Assembly (NCBI RefSeq): GCF_000250675.2
Contig: NC_018681.1
Location: forward strand, 3,038,001 to 3,102,000
Length of the DNA: 64,000 nt
Reading direction: 5' to 3'
Source: Nocardia brasiliensis ATCC 700358
GTDB lineage: Bacteria; Actinomycetota; Actinomycetes; Mycobacteriales; Mycobacteriaceae
The notes below the pieces were generated by a model. That model ran no database searches and was not told where the DNA came from. It saw nothing but the letters and a program-made list of their open reading frames with translations. A program made the position numbers and the translations under genes. How positions within the stretch are numbered: the first letter of the stretch is position 1; each line of letters starts with the position of its first letter. Positions 1-9,190 of this stretch are shown here, one piece after another.

Positions 1-678
1 TTCCTGCTTTCGGTTGTGGGCGGCGGTGTCTGGGGTCTGGTCAACGGAGTTCTGGTGGCCAAGGCCAAGATTCCGCCGCTGATCGTCACGCTGGGCTCGT
101 TCGGCGCCGCGCTCGGTGCGGCGCAGCTGATCACCGGCGGCGTCGACACCCGCACAGTGCCCGAAAAGCTGCGCAACACACTGGGTTTCGGTACCACCCT
201 GGGCGGCGTGCCGAACCTGGTCCTGGTCGCCACCGTGGTGACCGTGCTGGCCGCCTGGGTATTGCACACCACCCGTTTCGGCCGCTACACCTACGCCATC
301 GGCTCCAACGAGGAGGCCGCGCGCCGCTCCGGCATCGCGGTCACCCGGCACCTGATCACCGTTTATCTGCTCACCGGGGTGCTGGCCGGGCTGGCCGGTT
401 TCATGAATCTGGCCTACTTCGGCACCACCACGATCGGCGGCCACACGACAGACAACCTGGACGCCATCGCGGGCGTGGTGATCGGCGGCACCAGCCTGTT
501 CGGCGGTGTCGGGTCGATCGTCGGCACGGTGATCGGCGTGTTCATCCCGTCGGTGCTGAAGAAGGGGTTCGTCATCGCGCAGGTGCCGGTGTTCTGGCAG
601 CCGATCGCGGTGAGCGTGGTCCTCGTCGCGGCGGTCTGGTTCGACCAGCTCCGGCGCCGGGCCCGGGATCGGAAATAG
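1..678 (+). CDS. ABC sugar transporter permease, 5' truncated
   Basis: The reading frame is open from base 1, so the gene starts upstream of the window and the last 225 residues are visible. It is an inner-membrane permease of the ribose/xylose (RbsC, BPD_transp_2) type. Hydrophobic segments alternate with short loops, and the segment PPLIVTLGSFGAALGAAQLI resembles the conserved membrane region of that family. The C-terminal part has the family's glycine-rich stretch (VIGGTSLFGGVGSIVGTVIG). The binding protein follows after 34 bases and is probably cotranscribed. No ATPase is visible, so it should lie upstream. The sugar transported cannot be read from the sequence. The family call is strong. 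Confidence 0.9.
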   Translation, partial: FLLSVVGGGVWGLVNGVLVAKAKIPPLIVTLGSFGAALGAAQLITGGVDTRTVPEKLRNTLGFGTTLGGVPNLVLVATVVTVLAAWVLHTTRFGRYTYAIGSNEEAARRSGIAVTRHLITVYLLTGVLAGLAGFMNLAYFGTTTIGGHTTDNLDAIAGVVIGGTSLFGGVGSIVGTVIGVFIPSVLKKGFVIAQVPVFWQPIAVSVVLVAAVWFDQLRRRARDRK

Positions 679-712
679 GTATGGCAACAACAGAAATGGC
701 GGAGGTAGCCGA

Positions 713-1687
713 ATGAGGGTGGCGAAGCGGACCGCGGTGGTGATCGGCGCGATGGTGTCGGTCGGCGCGCTGCTGGCGGGTTGCAGTGGGCAGGTGAGTA
801 ATTCGGGCAGCGGCGACAGTAAGAAGCTGGTGCTGATCCCGGGCGTCGCGGACGAGCCGTTCTACATTTCGATGCAATGCGGCGCGCAGGACGAGGCCGC
901 GAAACTCGGCTACAAGCTGGATACGCAGGCGCCGACCAAGTTCGACGCGGGCACGCAGACCCCGGTGCTGACCGGCGTGGTGGCGAACAAGCCGGGCGGC
1001 ATCCTGATTGCGCCGACGCACGCCACCGCCATGGCCAATCCGATCAAGCAGGCCAAGGACGCGGGCATCAAGATCGTCGAGGTGGACACCGCGCTGGACG
1101 ACACTTCCGTTGCGCTGTCGTCGATTTCGTCGGACAACAAGAAGGGCGGCGCGCTTGCGGCGCAGACCCTGGCGAAGCTGGTGGGGGACAAGGGCCCGGT
1201 CCTGGTGATCAACACCAAGGCGGGCACGTCCACCACCGACGCCCGTGCGCAGGGTTTCGAGGAGGCGGTCAAGAGCTTCCCCGGCATCACCTCGCTCGGC
1301 GTGCAGTACAACAACAACGAAGCGGCACAGGCGGCTTCGATCGTCACCGCGACGCTGGCGGCGCATCCCGATCTCGCCGGTATCTTCGCCACGAACCTGA
1401 GCTCCGCCGAGGGTGCGGCCACCGGTCTGCGCAACGCGAACAAGCTCGGCCAGGTGAAGCTGGTCGGCTTCGACGCCAGCCCGAAGCAGGTCGAGGACCT
1501 GAAAGCCGGTACGGTGCAAGCCCTTATCGCCCAGGATCCCGCGGGCATCGGCGCGAAGGGCGTCGATCAGGCGGTCGCCGCGATCGAGGGCAAGCCGGTG
1601 ACCCGGACGATCCAGACCGACATGATCGCCATCACCCAGGCCGATATGGAGGCCAACTCGAAGTACTTCTACAAGCGCAAGTGCTGA
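713..1687 (+). CDS. ABC transporter sugar-binding lipoprotein
   Basis: This is a 324-residue periplasmic-binding-protein type 1 (RbsB-like) protein that delivers a sugar or similar ligand to the permease just upstream. The N-terminus is a lipoprotein signal: a basic start, a hydrophobic core and the lipobox LLAGC with the cysteine near residue 24. The body has the two-lobed family pattern (VLIPGVADEPFYISMQCGAQ at the start, then KPGGILIAPTHATAMANPI and GVDQAVAAIEGKPVTRTI). A GGAGG ribosome binding site lies before the ATG. It ends at a strong hairpin at 1705-1734, so it appears to be the last gene of the operon. The ligand is unknown. Confidence 0.92.
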   Translation: MRVAKRTAVVIGAMVSVGALLAGCSGQVSNSGSGDSKKLVLIPGVADEPFYISMQCGAQDEAAKLGYKLDTQAPTKFDAGTQTPVLTGVVANKPGGILIAPTHATAMANPIKQAKDAGIKIVEVDTALDDTSVALSSISSDNKKGGALAAQTLAKLVGDKGPVLVINTKAGTSTTDARAQGFEEAVKSFPGITSLGVQYNNNEAAQAASIVTATLAAHPDLAGIFATNLSSAEGAATGLRNANKLGQVKLVGFDASPKQVEDLKAGTVQALIAQDPAGIGAKGVDQAVAAIEGKPVTRTIQTDMIAITQADMEANSKYFYKRKC

Positions 1688-1704
1688 CCACCGCCCGATG
1701 AGGG

Positions 1705-1734
1705 GCCGACCGGACGCACACGCGTCCGGTCGGC
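1705..1734 (+). terminator. Hairpin terminator after the ABC binding-protein gene
   Basis: A perfect 13-bp inverted repeat (GCCGACCGGACGC and GCGTCCGGTCGGC) with a four-base loop lies 18 bases after the stop codon. It has no U-tract, which is common for actinobacterial terminators. Confidence 0.75.
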
Positions 1735-1856
1735 ACGGGCGGGACAACCTGGTACACAGCCGCTTTCCCCACTATCAACTGGGGTTTCATCACAGTGACG
1801 CATCGGCTTAATCTCCGACCATCCGGGATTCATCCATCCCTTCTGGAGGAGCCGAT

Positions 1857-3329
1857 ATGCCCCGCATCTTCCCCCGAGACAGGGCCGGCCGCGTTATCGC
1901 CGCAGCCACCGCTCTGCCCGTCGTTTTCTCACTCGCGCTGATGGGTTCCGCGTACGCGGAACCCGGCGCACCGCCCGAGCGGCAGTTGGCCGACTCGATC
2001 AAGGCACCCGCCGTGAAGCAGCACCTCGACCGGTTCCAGGCGATCGCCAACGCCAACGGCCGCACCCGCGCGGCAGGCACCGCCGGCTACGACGCCTCGC
2101 GCGACTACGTGGCCGGCGAGCTGCGCAAGGCCGGATACCAGGTGACCTTGCAGCCGTTCACCTTCCAGTCGTTCCGGGAGCGGACGACGGCGGTCATGGA
2201 ACGGGTTTCCGGCGGCGCTACCAGCTATAAGGCGACCCCGGCGGACCGCAGTCAGCTCGGTGATTTCGCCACCCTGACCTACTCCGGCTCGGGCGAGACG
2301 AAGGCCGCGGTTCAGGGCGTCGACCTGGCCTTGTCGCCGCGTGGCGAGGCGAACGCCTCGACCTCCGGTTGTGAGGCAACGGACTTCGCGAAGTTCACCC
2401 GCGGCAACATCGCGCTGCTGCAGCGCGGCACCTGCACCGCGGCGGACAAAGCACGAAACGCCCAGGCCGCAGGCGCTTCCGGCGTGATCATCTTCAACGA
2501 GGGGCAGCCGGGCCGTACCGACGCCTTCACCGAGGCGCTCGACGAAAAGGGCATCACCGTGCCGGTCGTCGCCACCAGCTACGCCGTCGGCAAAGACCTT
2601 GCCGGCCAGTCGAACTCGGTGGTCCGCCTCAAGACCGACACCGAGGCGCTGCCCGCCACGACGCACAACGTGATCGCCGAATCCCCGCAGGGTAACGCGG
2701 AGAAGGTCGTGATGGCCGGTGCGCACCTCGATTCCGTGCGCGCGGGCGCCGGCATCAACGACAACGGTTCCGGCAGTGCGGCATTGCTAGAGATCGCGTT
2801 GCAGATGGCCACGTCCACGCCGAAGAACAAGGTCCGCTTCGCCTGGTGGGGCGCCGAGGAACTCGGCCTGGTCGGCTCGAAGTTCTACGTGAACAACCTG
2901 TCTCAGGCCAATCGCAACCGGATCGCGCTCTACCTGAACTTCGACATGATCGGTTCGATCAACTACGCCTACAAGATCTACGACGGCAGGCAGGGCCCGG
3001 CCGGTTCGGCCCAGATCGAGCAGAACTTCATCCGCTACTTCACCTCGAAGGGGCTGCCGTACGGGCGCACCGCGCTCGACGGACGGTCGGACTACGGCCC
3101 GTTCATGCGGGTGGGCATCTCGGTCGGTGGCCTGTTCACCGGCGCCGAAGGCATCAAGACCGCGCAGGAGCAGCGGCAGTTCGGCGGCACGGCGGGCCGT
3201 CCGTACGACCCCTGCTACCACCGTTCCTGCGATACGACGGCCAACATCAGTGACAAGGCGTTGACCGACAACGCCGGTGCGATCGCCGACGCGATGCAGA
3301 CCTACGCGGCTGCCGACGTGCTCCCCTGA
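1857..3329 (+). CDS. Secreted M28 family aminopeptidase with PA domain
   Basis: This 490-residue exported zinc aminopeptidase should remove N-terminal residues from peptides outside the cell. A signal peptide covers about residues 1-35 and probably ends at SAYA. A protease-associated (PA) domain covers about residues 140-265. The M28 catalytic domain follows, with the expected di-zinc and catalytic residues: H290 and D292 (AHLDS), D302 (INDNGSGS), E334-E335 (GAEELG), D363 (NFDMIGS) and H455 (CYHRSC). Family members from Streptomyces and mycobacteria have the same layout and a similar length. The TGGAGGAG site before the ATG supports the start. A stable hairpin follows, and the gene appears monocistronic. 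Confidence 0.93.
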   Translation: MPRIFPRDRAGRVIAAATALPVVFSLALMGSAYAEPGAPPERQLADSIKAPAVKQHLDRFQAIANANGRTRAAGTAGYDASRDYVAGELRKAGYQVTLQPFTFQSFRERTTAVMERVSGGATSYKATPADRSQLGDFATLTYSGSGETKAAVQGVDLALSPRGEANASTSGCEATDFAKFTRGNIALLQRGTCTAADKARNAQAAGASGVIIFNEGQPGRTDAFTEALDEKGITVPVVATSYAVGKDLAGQSNSVVRLKTDTEALPATTHNVIAESPQGNAEKVVMAGAHLDSVRAGAGINDNGSGSAALLEIALQMATSTPKNKVRFAWWGAEELGLVGSKFYVNNLSQANRNRIALYLNFDMIGSINYAYKIYDGRQGPAGSAQIEQNFIRYFTSKGLPYGRTALDGRSDYGPFMRVGISVGGLFTGAEGIKTAQEQRQFGGTAGRPYDPCYHRSCDTTANISDKALTDNAGAIADAMQTYAAADVLP

Positions 3330-3371
3330 ACGAATATCGTTCGGTAACAGCTTGATTCGTTGGTACCCACC

Positions 3372-3405
3372 CGTGTCGCCGTCCTCGACCGAGGGCGGCG
3401 ACACG
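3372..3405. terminator. Bidirectional hairpin between aminopeptidase and threonine ammonia-lyase
   Basis: A 15-bp stem (CGTGTCGCCGTCCTC with GAGGGCGGCGACACG, one G-T wobble) and a GACC loop sit between two convergent genes. It could stop transcription from both sides. Confidence 0.7.
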
Positions 3406-3451
3406 GCTGCGGGCGGTACACGACAGCCGCCCCGCCGCGCCGGTCGGCTAT

Positions 3452-4678
3452 CTAGTCCTCGACGCGAACGGAGTAGCCCGCGTTGGTCAATGCGGTGAGG
3501 ACGTCGTCGCGGTGCGCGTGGCCGCGGGTCTCCAGGGTGAGCGAGACCTCGACCTCGTTGAGCGCCAACCAGGTACCGGTCCGCGAGTGCGCGACGTCGA
3601 CCACGCTGGCCCCGGTCTTGCCGACCACCGCGAGCAGCGCGCTGAGCCCACCGGGCCGGTCCGCGATCGTCACACGCACCGCGAGATAACGACCCGCCGC
3701 GCTCAATCCGTGGCCGATGAGCCGGGTGAGCAGCAGCGGATCGATATTGCCGCCGGACAGGATCGCGCACACCGGCCGGCTCAGGTCCAGATCCAGATCG
3801 GCTGCGGTACAACTCATCAGCGCCGCGACCGCCGCCGCGCCCGCGGGTTCCACGATCAGCTTCGCGCGTTCCAGGCAGAGCAGCAGTGCTTTGGACAGCG
3901 AGTCCTCGTCGACCGTCAGCATCGTCGAAACATGCTCGGCGACATGGGCGAACGGCACCTGACCCGGCTGGCCGACCGCGATGCCGTCGGCCATCGTCGA
4001 CATCCGCCCGACCCGCACCGGCTTGCCCGCGGCCAGCGACCCCGGCCAGGCCGCTGCCTCGGCCGCCTGCACACCGATGACGCGCACCTGCGGCGCCAGC
4101 TTGTGCAGGGCCACCGCGACCCCGGCGATCAGCCCGCCCCCGCCGGTCGGCACGAGCACCGCGCCCAGGTCGGGGACCTGTTCCAGGATCTCCAGCGCCA
4201 CCGTCGCCTGCCCGGCCACGATGTCCGGGTGATCGAACGGATGGATCAGCGTGGCGCCGGTGCGTTCGGCGAACTCCATCGCGGCGTCCAGGGAATCCTC
4301 GATGGTCTCGCCGACCTGCCGCACCTCGGCCCCGTAGGCCTTGGTCGCCGCCAGCTTCGGCAGCGACGCGCCGACCGGCATGAACACCGTCGAGGTGAGG
4401 CCCAGCGAGGCGGCCGCCCAGGCCACGCCCTGCGCGTGATTGCCCGCGCTCGCCGCGACCACGCCGCGCGCCCGGTCCTCGGCGGGCAGATTGGCGATCC
4501 GGTTGTACGCGCCGCGCGGTTTGAACGACCCGGTCCGCTGCAAGTTCTCACACTTGAGCAGCACCTCGGTGCCGACCCGCTCCGAGAGCACCCGCGAGGT
4601 GACCATCGGCGTCTTGCGCATCACCGGCGCGAGCAAGGCCGCGGCGGCCTCGATCCGTTCCATACCGACCAACTCCAT
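3452..4678 (-). CDS. Threonine ammonia-lyase with C-terminal ACT domain
   Basis: This 408-residue PLP enzyme should convert threonine to 2-oxobutanoate and ammonia. The PLP lysine is K53 in SFKPRGAY, and the glycine-rich phosphate loop is PTGGGGLIAG. About residues 325-408 form a single ACT-like domain starting near YLAVRVTIADRPGG. The length and single ACT domain match the TdcB-like catabolic/short form rather than the long IlvA. The start is uncertain: ATG 4687, 4678 and 4663 are all in frame and none has a well-spaced ribosome binding site. 4678 is chosen because MELVGMERI matches the usual family N-terminus. No isoleucine pathway gene is nearby. Confidence 0.88.
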   Translation of the reverse strand: MELVGMERIEAAAALLAPVMRKTPMVTSRVLSERVGTEVLLKCENLQRTGSFKPRGAYNRIANLPAEDRARGVVAASAGNHAQGVAWAAASLGLTSTVFMPVGASLPKLAATKAYGAEVRQVGETIEDSLDAAMEFAERTGATLIHPFDHPDIVAGQATVALEILEQVPDLGAVLVPTGGGGLIAGVAVALHKLAPQVRVIGVQAAEAAAWPGSLAAGKPVRVGRMSTMADGIAVGQPGQVPFAHVAEHVSTMLTVDEDSLSKALLLCLERAKLIVEPAGAAAVAALMSCTAADLDLDLSRPVCAILSGGNIDPLLLTRLIGHGLSAAGRYLAVRVTIADRPGGLSALLAVVGKTGASVVDVAHSRTGTWLALNEVEVSLTLETRGHAHRDDVLTALTNAGYSVRVED

Positions 4679-4766
4679 GCCGCACATGCTGCCATCTCGG
4701 CCGCCATTCCTCCCACGAATCTTCGGCCATTTCTCCTTTACACCGAACGAAGGACAACAGCGCGAT

Positions 4767-5933
4767 TCACCGTTTGGCGAGATTGTGTGCCAGCGCGCCG
4801 AGCCGGGCCAGCCGGGCATCGCCGAGCGGGGTGACCCGGCTGCCGAGCCGATTGGTGACGAAGGCGAGCCCCAATCCGGTGGCGGGGTCGGCGAAGGCGC
4901 CGGAGCCGCCGAGCCCGAAATGGCCGAACGCCGAGATGGGTTCGGCCTTGGACGGCTTCATCGGCACGCCGTGGAAGCCGAGCGCCCACGGGATGCGCAG
5001 GGCGAGAACATAATCGGGGGTGAAGATCTGGCGTTCGGCCATCGCCGTGATGGTTTCGGGCCGCAGCAGCTGGAAGCCGTCCAACGTGCCGCCGTCGGCG
5101 AGCGCGCCGTAGAGCCGCGCGAGGGCGCGGGCGCTGAAGACGCCGTTGACGCCGGGCATCACCGAATCATGCAGGCGCGGATCGGCGATCAGTTCCGCGA
5201 AGCCGTTCGGCGTGGTGTCCATGGCGGCCGCGAACCTGGTCCTGCGGGTGAGCCGACGGCTGTTCTCCCAGCTCATCCCCGCCACGGTCAGCCGAGGGAA
5301 GTTGGTCGCGATGCGCCCGCGTTCGGCTTCGGGCACCCGGAACCAGAGTTCTTCGGCGCCGAGCGGTTCGGCGATCTCGGTGCGCAGCACGTCGGTGAAC
5401 TTCGCCCCGCTCACCCGGCGCACCAGCTCGGCCACCAAATGCCCGAACGTGATGCCGTGATAGCCGCTGGTGACCAGCCGGCGCGGATCCGGCGTCCCCG
5501 CGGCCAGGGCCTCGGTCACCGCCACATCGTCGAAGAATCGCTCCACGGGCCCGGGCAGCAGATCCCGCAGCCGATGCAAACCCGCTCGGTGCGTGAGCAA
5601 TTCGCGCACCGTGAGCCGATCCTTGCCCGCCGCACCGAATTCGGGCCAGTACGTGGTGACCAGCTCGTCGTAGTCCAGCAGGCCGCGCTCGGCGAACCTG
5701 TGCAGCAGCGTGCTCGCGACACCCTTTCCGGTGGAGAACGCCATGGCCACCGTGTCCTGCGCCCACGGCACGCCGGGCCGCGCGAACCCCGCCCAGACAT
5801 CGACCACGGGCTCGCCGTGCAGATAGACCGCCAGCGCGCCGCCGCCGTCGGCGGGCCGGCGGAACAGCCGGTCGAACTCGGCGACCAGGGTCGCGAACCG
5901 GCGATCTACGAACTGTGCTGTCGAAACCGTCAT
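4767..5933 (-). CDS. Beta-lactamase-fold serine hydrolase (class C / esterase VIII type)
   Basis: This 388-residue protein belongs to the serine beta-lactamase/penicillin-binding-protein-like family that includes class VIII esterases. The nucleophile motif SxxK is STGK at residues 67-70. A later GYHGITFGH segment has the tyrosine expected for the second catalytic motif, and FGHFGLGGSG near the C-terminus fits the third. No signal peptide is visible from the chosen start, which points to a cytoplasmic esterase or amidase rather than a secreted beta-lactamase. The ATG at 5933 is preferred over the longer frame because the upstream 34 residues are not family-like. The substrate is unknown. Confidence 0.85.
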   Translation of the reverse strand: MTVSTAQFVDRRFATLVAEFDRLFRRPADGGGALAVYLHGEPVVDVWAGFARPGVPWAQDTVAMAFSTGKGVASTLLHRFAERGLLDYDELVTTYWPEFGAAGKDRLTVRELLTHRAGLHRLRDLLPGPVERFFDDVAVTEALAAGTPDPRRLVTSGYHGITFGHLVAELVRRVSGAKFTDVLRTEIAEPLGAEELWFRVPEAERGRIATNFPRLTVAGMSWENSRRLTRRTRFAAAMDTTPNGFAELIADPRLHDSVMPGVNGVFSARALARLYGALADGGTLDGFQLLRPETITAMAERQIFTPDYVLALRIPWALGFHGVPMKPSKAEPISAFGHFGLGGSGAFADPATGLGLAFVTNRLGSRVTPLGDARLARLGALAHNLAKR

Positions 5934-6066
5934 CGCCAAACTCTCTGTTGTACGGATCGATTCCAGGATGGCATGCCCCCGCGCGGCGCCCGCACACCCG
6001 CCGGTGCCCGCGGGCAGACGTTTCCTGAGCGTCACAATGCCGACCGAGATCGCAACATGCCTGGTC

Positions 6067-6072
6067 TAGCGT
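6067..6072 (+). promoter_or_regulatory. Probable leaderless -10 element for the GntR gene
   Basis: TAGCGT fits the actinobacterial -10 pattern TANNNT and ends six bases before the ATG at 6079. No ribosome binding site fits between them, so the mRNA probably starts at or next to the start codon. Confidence 0.5.
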
Positions 6073-6078
6073 GTTCGC

Positions 6079-6801
6079 ATGCCCCCGAGACGACGTTCGG
6101 CGCTGCTCGCGCGGCTGGTCGCCGACACCCCGGGCCGCCCGCAGATCATCCTCGGCGAGCTACGCCGGGTGATCCTGGACGGTGCGGTGCCGCCGCGCAC
6201 GGTCATCCCGCTGCGCGAGGTGGCGGAGCTGTTCGGCGTGAGTCATATCCCGGTCCGGGAGGCGCTCAAGACGTTGATCGGGGAGGGGTTGGTCACCCAT
6301 CAGCCGCACGGCGGCTATGCCGTGGCCCAGCTCACCGCCACCGAGCTGCGCGAAATGTACATCGTGCGCGAGACCCTGGAGAGCGCCGCGCTCGCGGCCG
6401 CGGCGCGGCACGCGGACGCGGCCGACCGCGCCGAGCTGATCGCGGTGAACGTCGCGCTGGAACAGGCGATCCGGGACGACGATCCGGCCGCCTATCACCG
6501 CCGGTCCCGCGATTTCCATGTCGCGCTGACCCGGCCCTCACGCATGTTCCGGCTGTTGCAGATGCTCGAATCGGCCTGGAATGTCACCGAGCCGGTGCAG
6601 TCCATGGTGCACATCGGCCGCGCCGATCGGATCCGGCTGCACACCGACCACGCCCTGCTCCTCGACGCATTCCTGGCCCGCGATGTGGACCGTCTGCTCG
6701 GCCTGGCCGAACGGCATCACCGCAGGCTGGAGACCGTGCTCGCGACACTGCCGACCGATACCGGCCTGCTCGCACCGGAAGATATATCTGCCGCGCAATA
6801 G
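6079..6801 (+). CDS. GntR family (FadR/FCD subgroup) transcriptional regulator
   Basis: This 240-residue protein has an N-terminal winged helix (about residues 20-82, with the recognition region LREVAELFGVSHIPVREALK). An FCD-type all-helical ligand domain follows, starting with LREMYIVRETLESAALAAAA. Proteins of this kind repress adjacent catabolic or transport genes until a small acid or ring compound binds. It is followed by an NCS1 permease and a racemase on the same strand, so it probably controls uptake of a hydantoin, allantoin or nucleobase-like compound. The ATG lacks a ribosome binding site but has a -10 element just upstream, which fits a leaderless transcript. Confidence 0.88.
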   Translation: MPPRRRSALLARLVADTPGRPQIILGELRRVILDGAVPPRTVIPLREVAELFGVSHIPVREALKTLIGEGLVTHQPHGGYAVAQLTATELREMYIVRETLESAALAAAARHADAADRAELIAVNVALEQAIRDDDPAAYHRRSRDFHVALTRPSRMFRLLQMLESAWNVTEPVQSMVHIGRADRIRLHTDHALLLDAFLARDVDRLLGLAERHHRRLETVLATLPTDTGLLAPEDISAAQ

Positions 6802-6884
6802 CCGGGAAATAACAACGCAACGGCCGGGCAATCGCGGCTTCCTACCGTCGGTGCGATCACAGATCCACCCGGATGGGAAACCTC

Positions 6885-8393
6885 ATGACCGACGCACTCG
6901 TCCCGGCGGCGCCACTGTTCGCGCCGCCCGCTCGTCCCGCACCGGCGGGCAGCACACTGCCCGCCGAGTATCACCCCCGATTGACCAATGCCGATCTGGC
7001 GCCGCTGCGGGAGCAGAAATGGGGCGCCTACAACATCTTCGCGTTCTGGATGTCGGACGTGCACAGCGTCGGCGGCTACGTCACCGCGGGCAGCCTGTTC
7101 GCGCTCGGCCTGGCCGGCTGGCAGGTGCTCGCGGCACTGCTGATCGGGATCGCCATCGTGTACCTGTTCTGCAACCTGGTGGCGAAGCCGAGCCAGGTGA
7201 CCGGCGTGCCGTATCCGGTCATGTGCCGCAGCGCCTTCGGGGTGCTGGGCGCGAACATACCCGCGATCATCCGCGGTCTGATCGCGGTGGCCTGGTACGG
7301 GATTCAGACGTTCCTGGCGTCGGCTGCCCTGGATGTCGTTCTGGTGAAACTCTTTCCAGGCTTGGCGCCCTACGCCGTCACCGAAGACCACGGCTTTCTC
7401 GGCCTTTCGCTGCTCGGCTGGGGGAGTTTCCTGACGCTGTGGGTGGTGCAGGCGGCGGTGTTCTGGCGCGGTATGGAAGCCATCCGCAGGTTCATCGACT
7501 TCTGCGGACCCGCCGTCTACGTGGTGATGTTCCTGCTGTGCGGCTACCTGATCGCCGAAGCCGGTTGGGGCGCCATCGATTTGAACCTCGGCGCGGTGAC
7601 CTACACCGGCTGGGACGCGGTGCCGGTGCTGCTCGGCGCCATCGCGCTCGTGGTGTCCTACTTCTCCGGCCCGATGCTGAACTTCGGTGACTTCTCCCGC
7701 TACGGCCGGACTTTCGCGGCGGTGCGCCGTGGCAATCTGCTCGGTCTCCCGTTCAACTTCCTGGTCTTCGCGCTACTGGTGGTGATCACCGCCTCGCTGA
7801 CCGTGCCGGTCTATGGTGAGCTGATCACCGACCCGGTGGCGACGGTCGCGCGGATCGACAGCACATTCGCGATCGTGCTGGGCGCGGTGACCTTCGCCGT
7901 CGCCACGATCGGCATCAATATCGTCGCGAACTTCATCTCGCCCGCCTTCGACTTCTCGCATGTGCACCCGCAGCGGATCAGCTGGCGGGCCGGCGGCATG
8001 ATCGCCGCCGTGGGCTCGGTGCTGATCACCCCGTGGAACCTGTACAACAACCCGGAGGTGATCCACTACACGCTCGAGGTGCTCGGCGCGTTCATCGGCC
8101 CGCTGTTCGGCGTGCTGATCGCCGACTACTACCTGGTGCGCAAACAGCACGTGGTGGTGGACGACCTGTTCTCCATGGCGGAGTCCGGAAGATATTGGTA
8201 CCGCGGGGGATACAACCCCGCGGCGGTGCTCGCCACCGTGGTGGGCGCGCTGGCGGCGGTGCTCCCGGTACTGGCCGGGGACGTCACCGGGATGTCCACG
8301 GCCGCACAGTACAGCTGGTTCATCGGCTGCGGACTGGGCTTCGCCGTCTACTACGTGCTGGCCACTCGAACGAAGTGGGCGGTGCGGGCCTGA
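6885..8393 (+). CDS. NCS1 family nucleobase/allantoin/hydantoin permease
   Basis: This 502-residue inner-membrane transporter has about 12 hydrophobic segments and the NCS1 N-terminal signature around WGAYNIFAFWMSDVHSVGGY. Family members (PucI, CodB, Mhp1) import allantoin, cytosine, uracil or hydantoins with sodium or protons. The middle segment SGPMLNFGDFSRYGR is also family-like. Two in-frame ATGs exist: 6873 and 6885. The second is preferred because a GGATGGGA stretch sits at a plausible distance. The stop overlaps the start of the racemase gene by one base, so the two are coupled. Allantoin or a hydantoin is the best guess for the substrate, from context only. Confidence 0.9.
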   Translation: MTDALVPAAPLFAPPARPAPAGSTLPAEYHPRLTNADLAPLREQKWGAYNIFAFWMSDVHSVGGYVTAGSLFALGLAGWQVLAALLIGIAIVYLFCNLVAKPSQVTGVPYPVMCRSAFGVLGANIPAIIRGLIAVAWYGIQTFLASAALDVVLVKLFPGLAPYAVTEDHGFLGLSLLGWGSFLTLWVVQAAVFWRGMEAIRRFIDFCGPAVYVVMFLLCGYLIAEAGWGAIDLNLGAVTYTGWDAVPVLLGAIALVVSYFSGPMLNFGDFSRYGRTFAAVRRGNLLGLPFNFLVFALLVVITASLTVPVYGELITDPVATVARIDSTFAIVLGAVTFAVATIGINIVANFISPAFDFSHVHPQRISWRAGGMIAAVGSVLITPWNLYNNPEVIHYTLEVLGAFIGPLFGVLIADYYLVRKQHVVVDDLFSMAESGRYWYRGGYNPAAVLATVVGALAAVLPVLAGDVTGMSTAAQYSWFIGCGLGFAVYYVLATRTKWAVRA

Positions 8394-9130
8394 TGTGGAT
8401 CCGGGTGATCAACCCGAACACGACGCGGGCGATGACCGACGCGATCGAGCCGTGCGCGCGCGCCGTGGTCGCGCCCGGCACCCGGCTCGACGCGGTGACC
8501 GCCGAGCTCGGTCCCGCGTCGATCGAGAGCCATTACGACGAAGCCCTCAGTGTCCCCGGGGTTCTCGCCGCCATCCGACTCGGCGAGGCGGAGGGAGTGG
8601 ACGGCTACGTGCTTGCTTGCTTCGGTGATCCGGGCTTGGACGCCGCCCGGGAACTGGCCCGTGGACCGGTGATCGGGCTCGCCGAGGCGGCCATGGCCAC
8701 GGCGAGTCACCTCGGCGGTGGTTTCAGCGTGGTCACCACGCTGAGCCGAACCGTCGGCCGGGCCGCCGATCTGGTGGAACGCTATGGGTGGCAACGATTC
8801 TGCCGTGGTATCCACGCCTGTGAGCTGCCGGTGCTCGCGCTGGAGACCGACCCGGACGCGCGCAAGATCGTCATCGAGGCCTGTCGCACGGCGGTCGACA
8901 CCGACGGCTGCGATGCCATCGTGCTCGGCTGCGCGGGTATGGCGCGGCTGTGCACGGATATCAGTGCCGAGATCGGGGTGCCGGTCGTGGACGGCGTCGC
9001 GGCGGCGACGCTGACCGCGCAGTCGCTACTCACCCTGGGAGTGCGCAAGTCGGGGCGGGGCGAGTTCGCCACGCCACCACCCAAACCCTATGCGGGACTG
9101 CTCCGTTCGTTCGGCAGTCCCGCGGGCTGA
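8393..9130 (+). CDS. Hydantoin/allantoin racemase-like protein (Asp/Glu/hydantoin racemase family)
   Basis: This 245-residue cytoplasmic protein starts IRVINPNTT, the usual N-terminus of HyuE-type hydantoin racemases. Both catalytic cysteines are present: one in ACFGDPGL (around residue 75) and one in LGCAGMA (around residue 182). The enzymes racemise 5-substituted hydantoins or allantoin by a two-base mechanism. The start codon shares a base with the permease stop (TGATG), so uptake and racemisation are coupled. No hydantoinase or carbamoylase is in this operon, so the downstream steps must be encoded elsewhere. An open frame runs further upstream inside the permease gene but is not real coding sequence. 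Confidence 0.88.
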   Translation: MWIRVINPNTTRAMTDAIEPCARAVVAPGTRLDAVTAELGPASIESHYDEALSVPGVLAAIRLGEAEGVDGYVLACFGDPGLDAARELARGPVIGLAEAAMATASHLGGGFSVVTTLSRTVGRAADLVERYGWQRFCRGIHACELPVLALETDPDARKIVIEACRTAVDTDGCDAIVLGCAGMARLCTDISAEIGVPVVDGVAAATLTAQSLLTLGVRKSGRGEFATPPPKPYAGLLRSFGSPAG

Positions 9131-9147
9131 CCGGGCCGGAGCAGGCC

Positions 9148-9180
9148 GATGCCCCGCACGCGTCGAGCCTGCGGGGCATC
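9148..9180. terminator. Hairpin after the racemase gene
   Basis: A perfect 11-bp stem (GATGCCCCGCA and TGCGGGGCATC) with an 11-base loop lies between convergent genes and probably ends transcription from both. Confidence 0.75.
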
Positions 9181-9190
9181 GGGGGAGGGG

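Noticed and set aside
4548..4730. 60-codon minus-strand frame with a good AAGGAG site, out of frame with threonine ammonia-lyase
   Set aside because: Most of it lies inside the ammonia-lyase gene in another frame and it has no leader-peptide features such as runs of Thr or Ile codons.
4440..6812. 790-codon plus-strand open frame opposite threonine ammonia-lyase and the serine hydrolase
   Set aside because: It crosses three real genes, including one on the same strand in another frame, and has random-looking composition.
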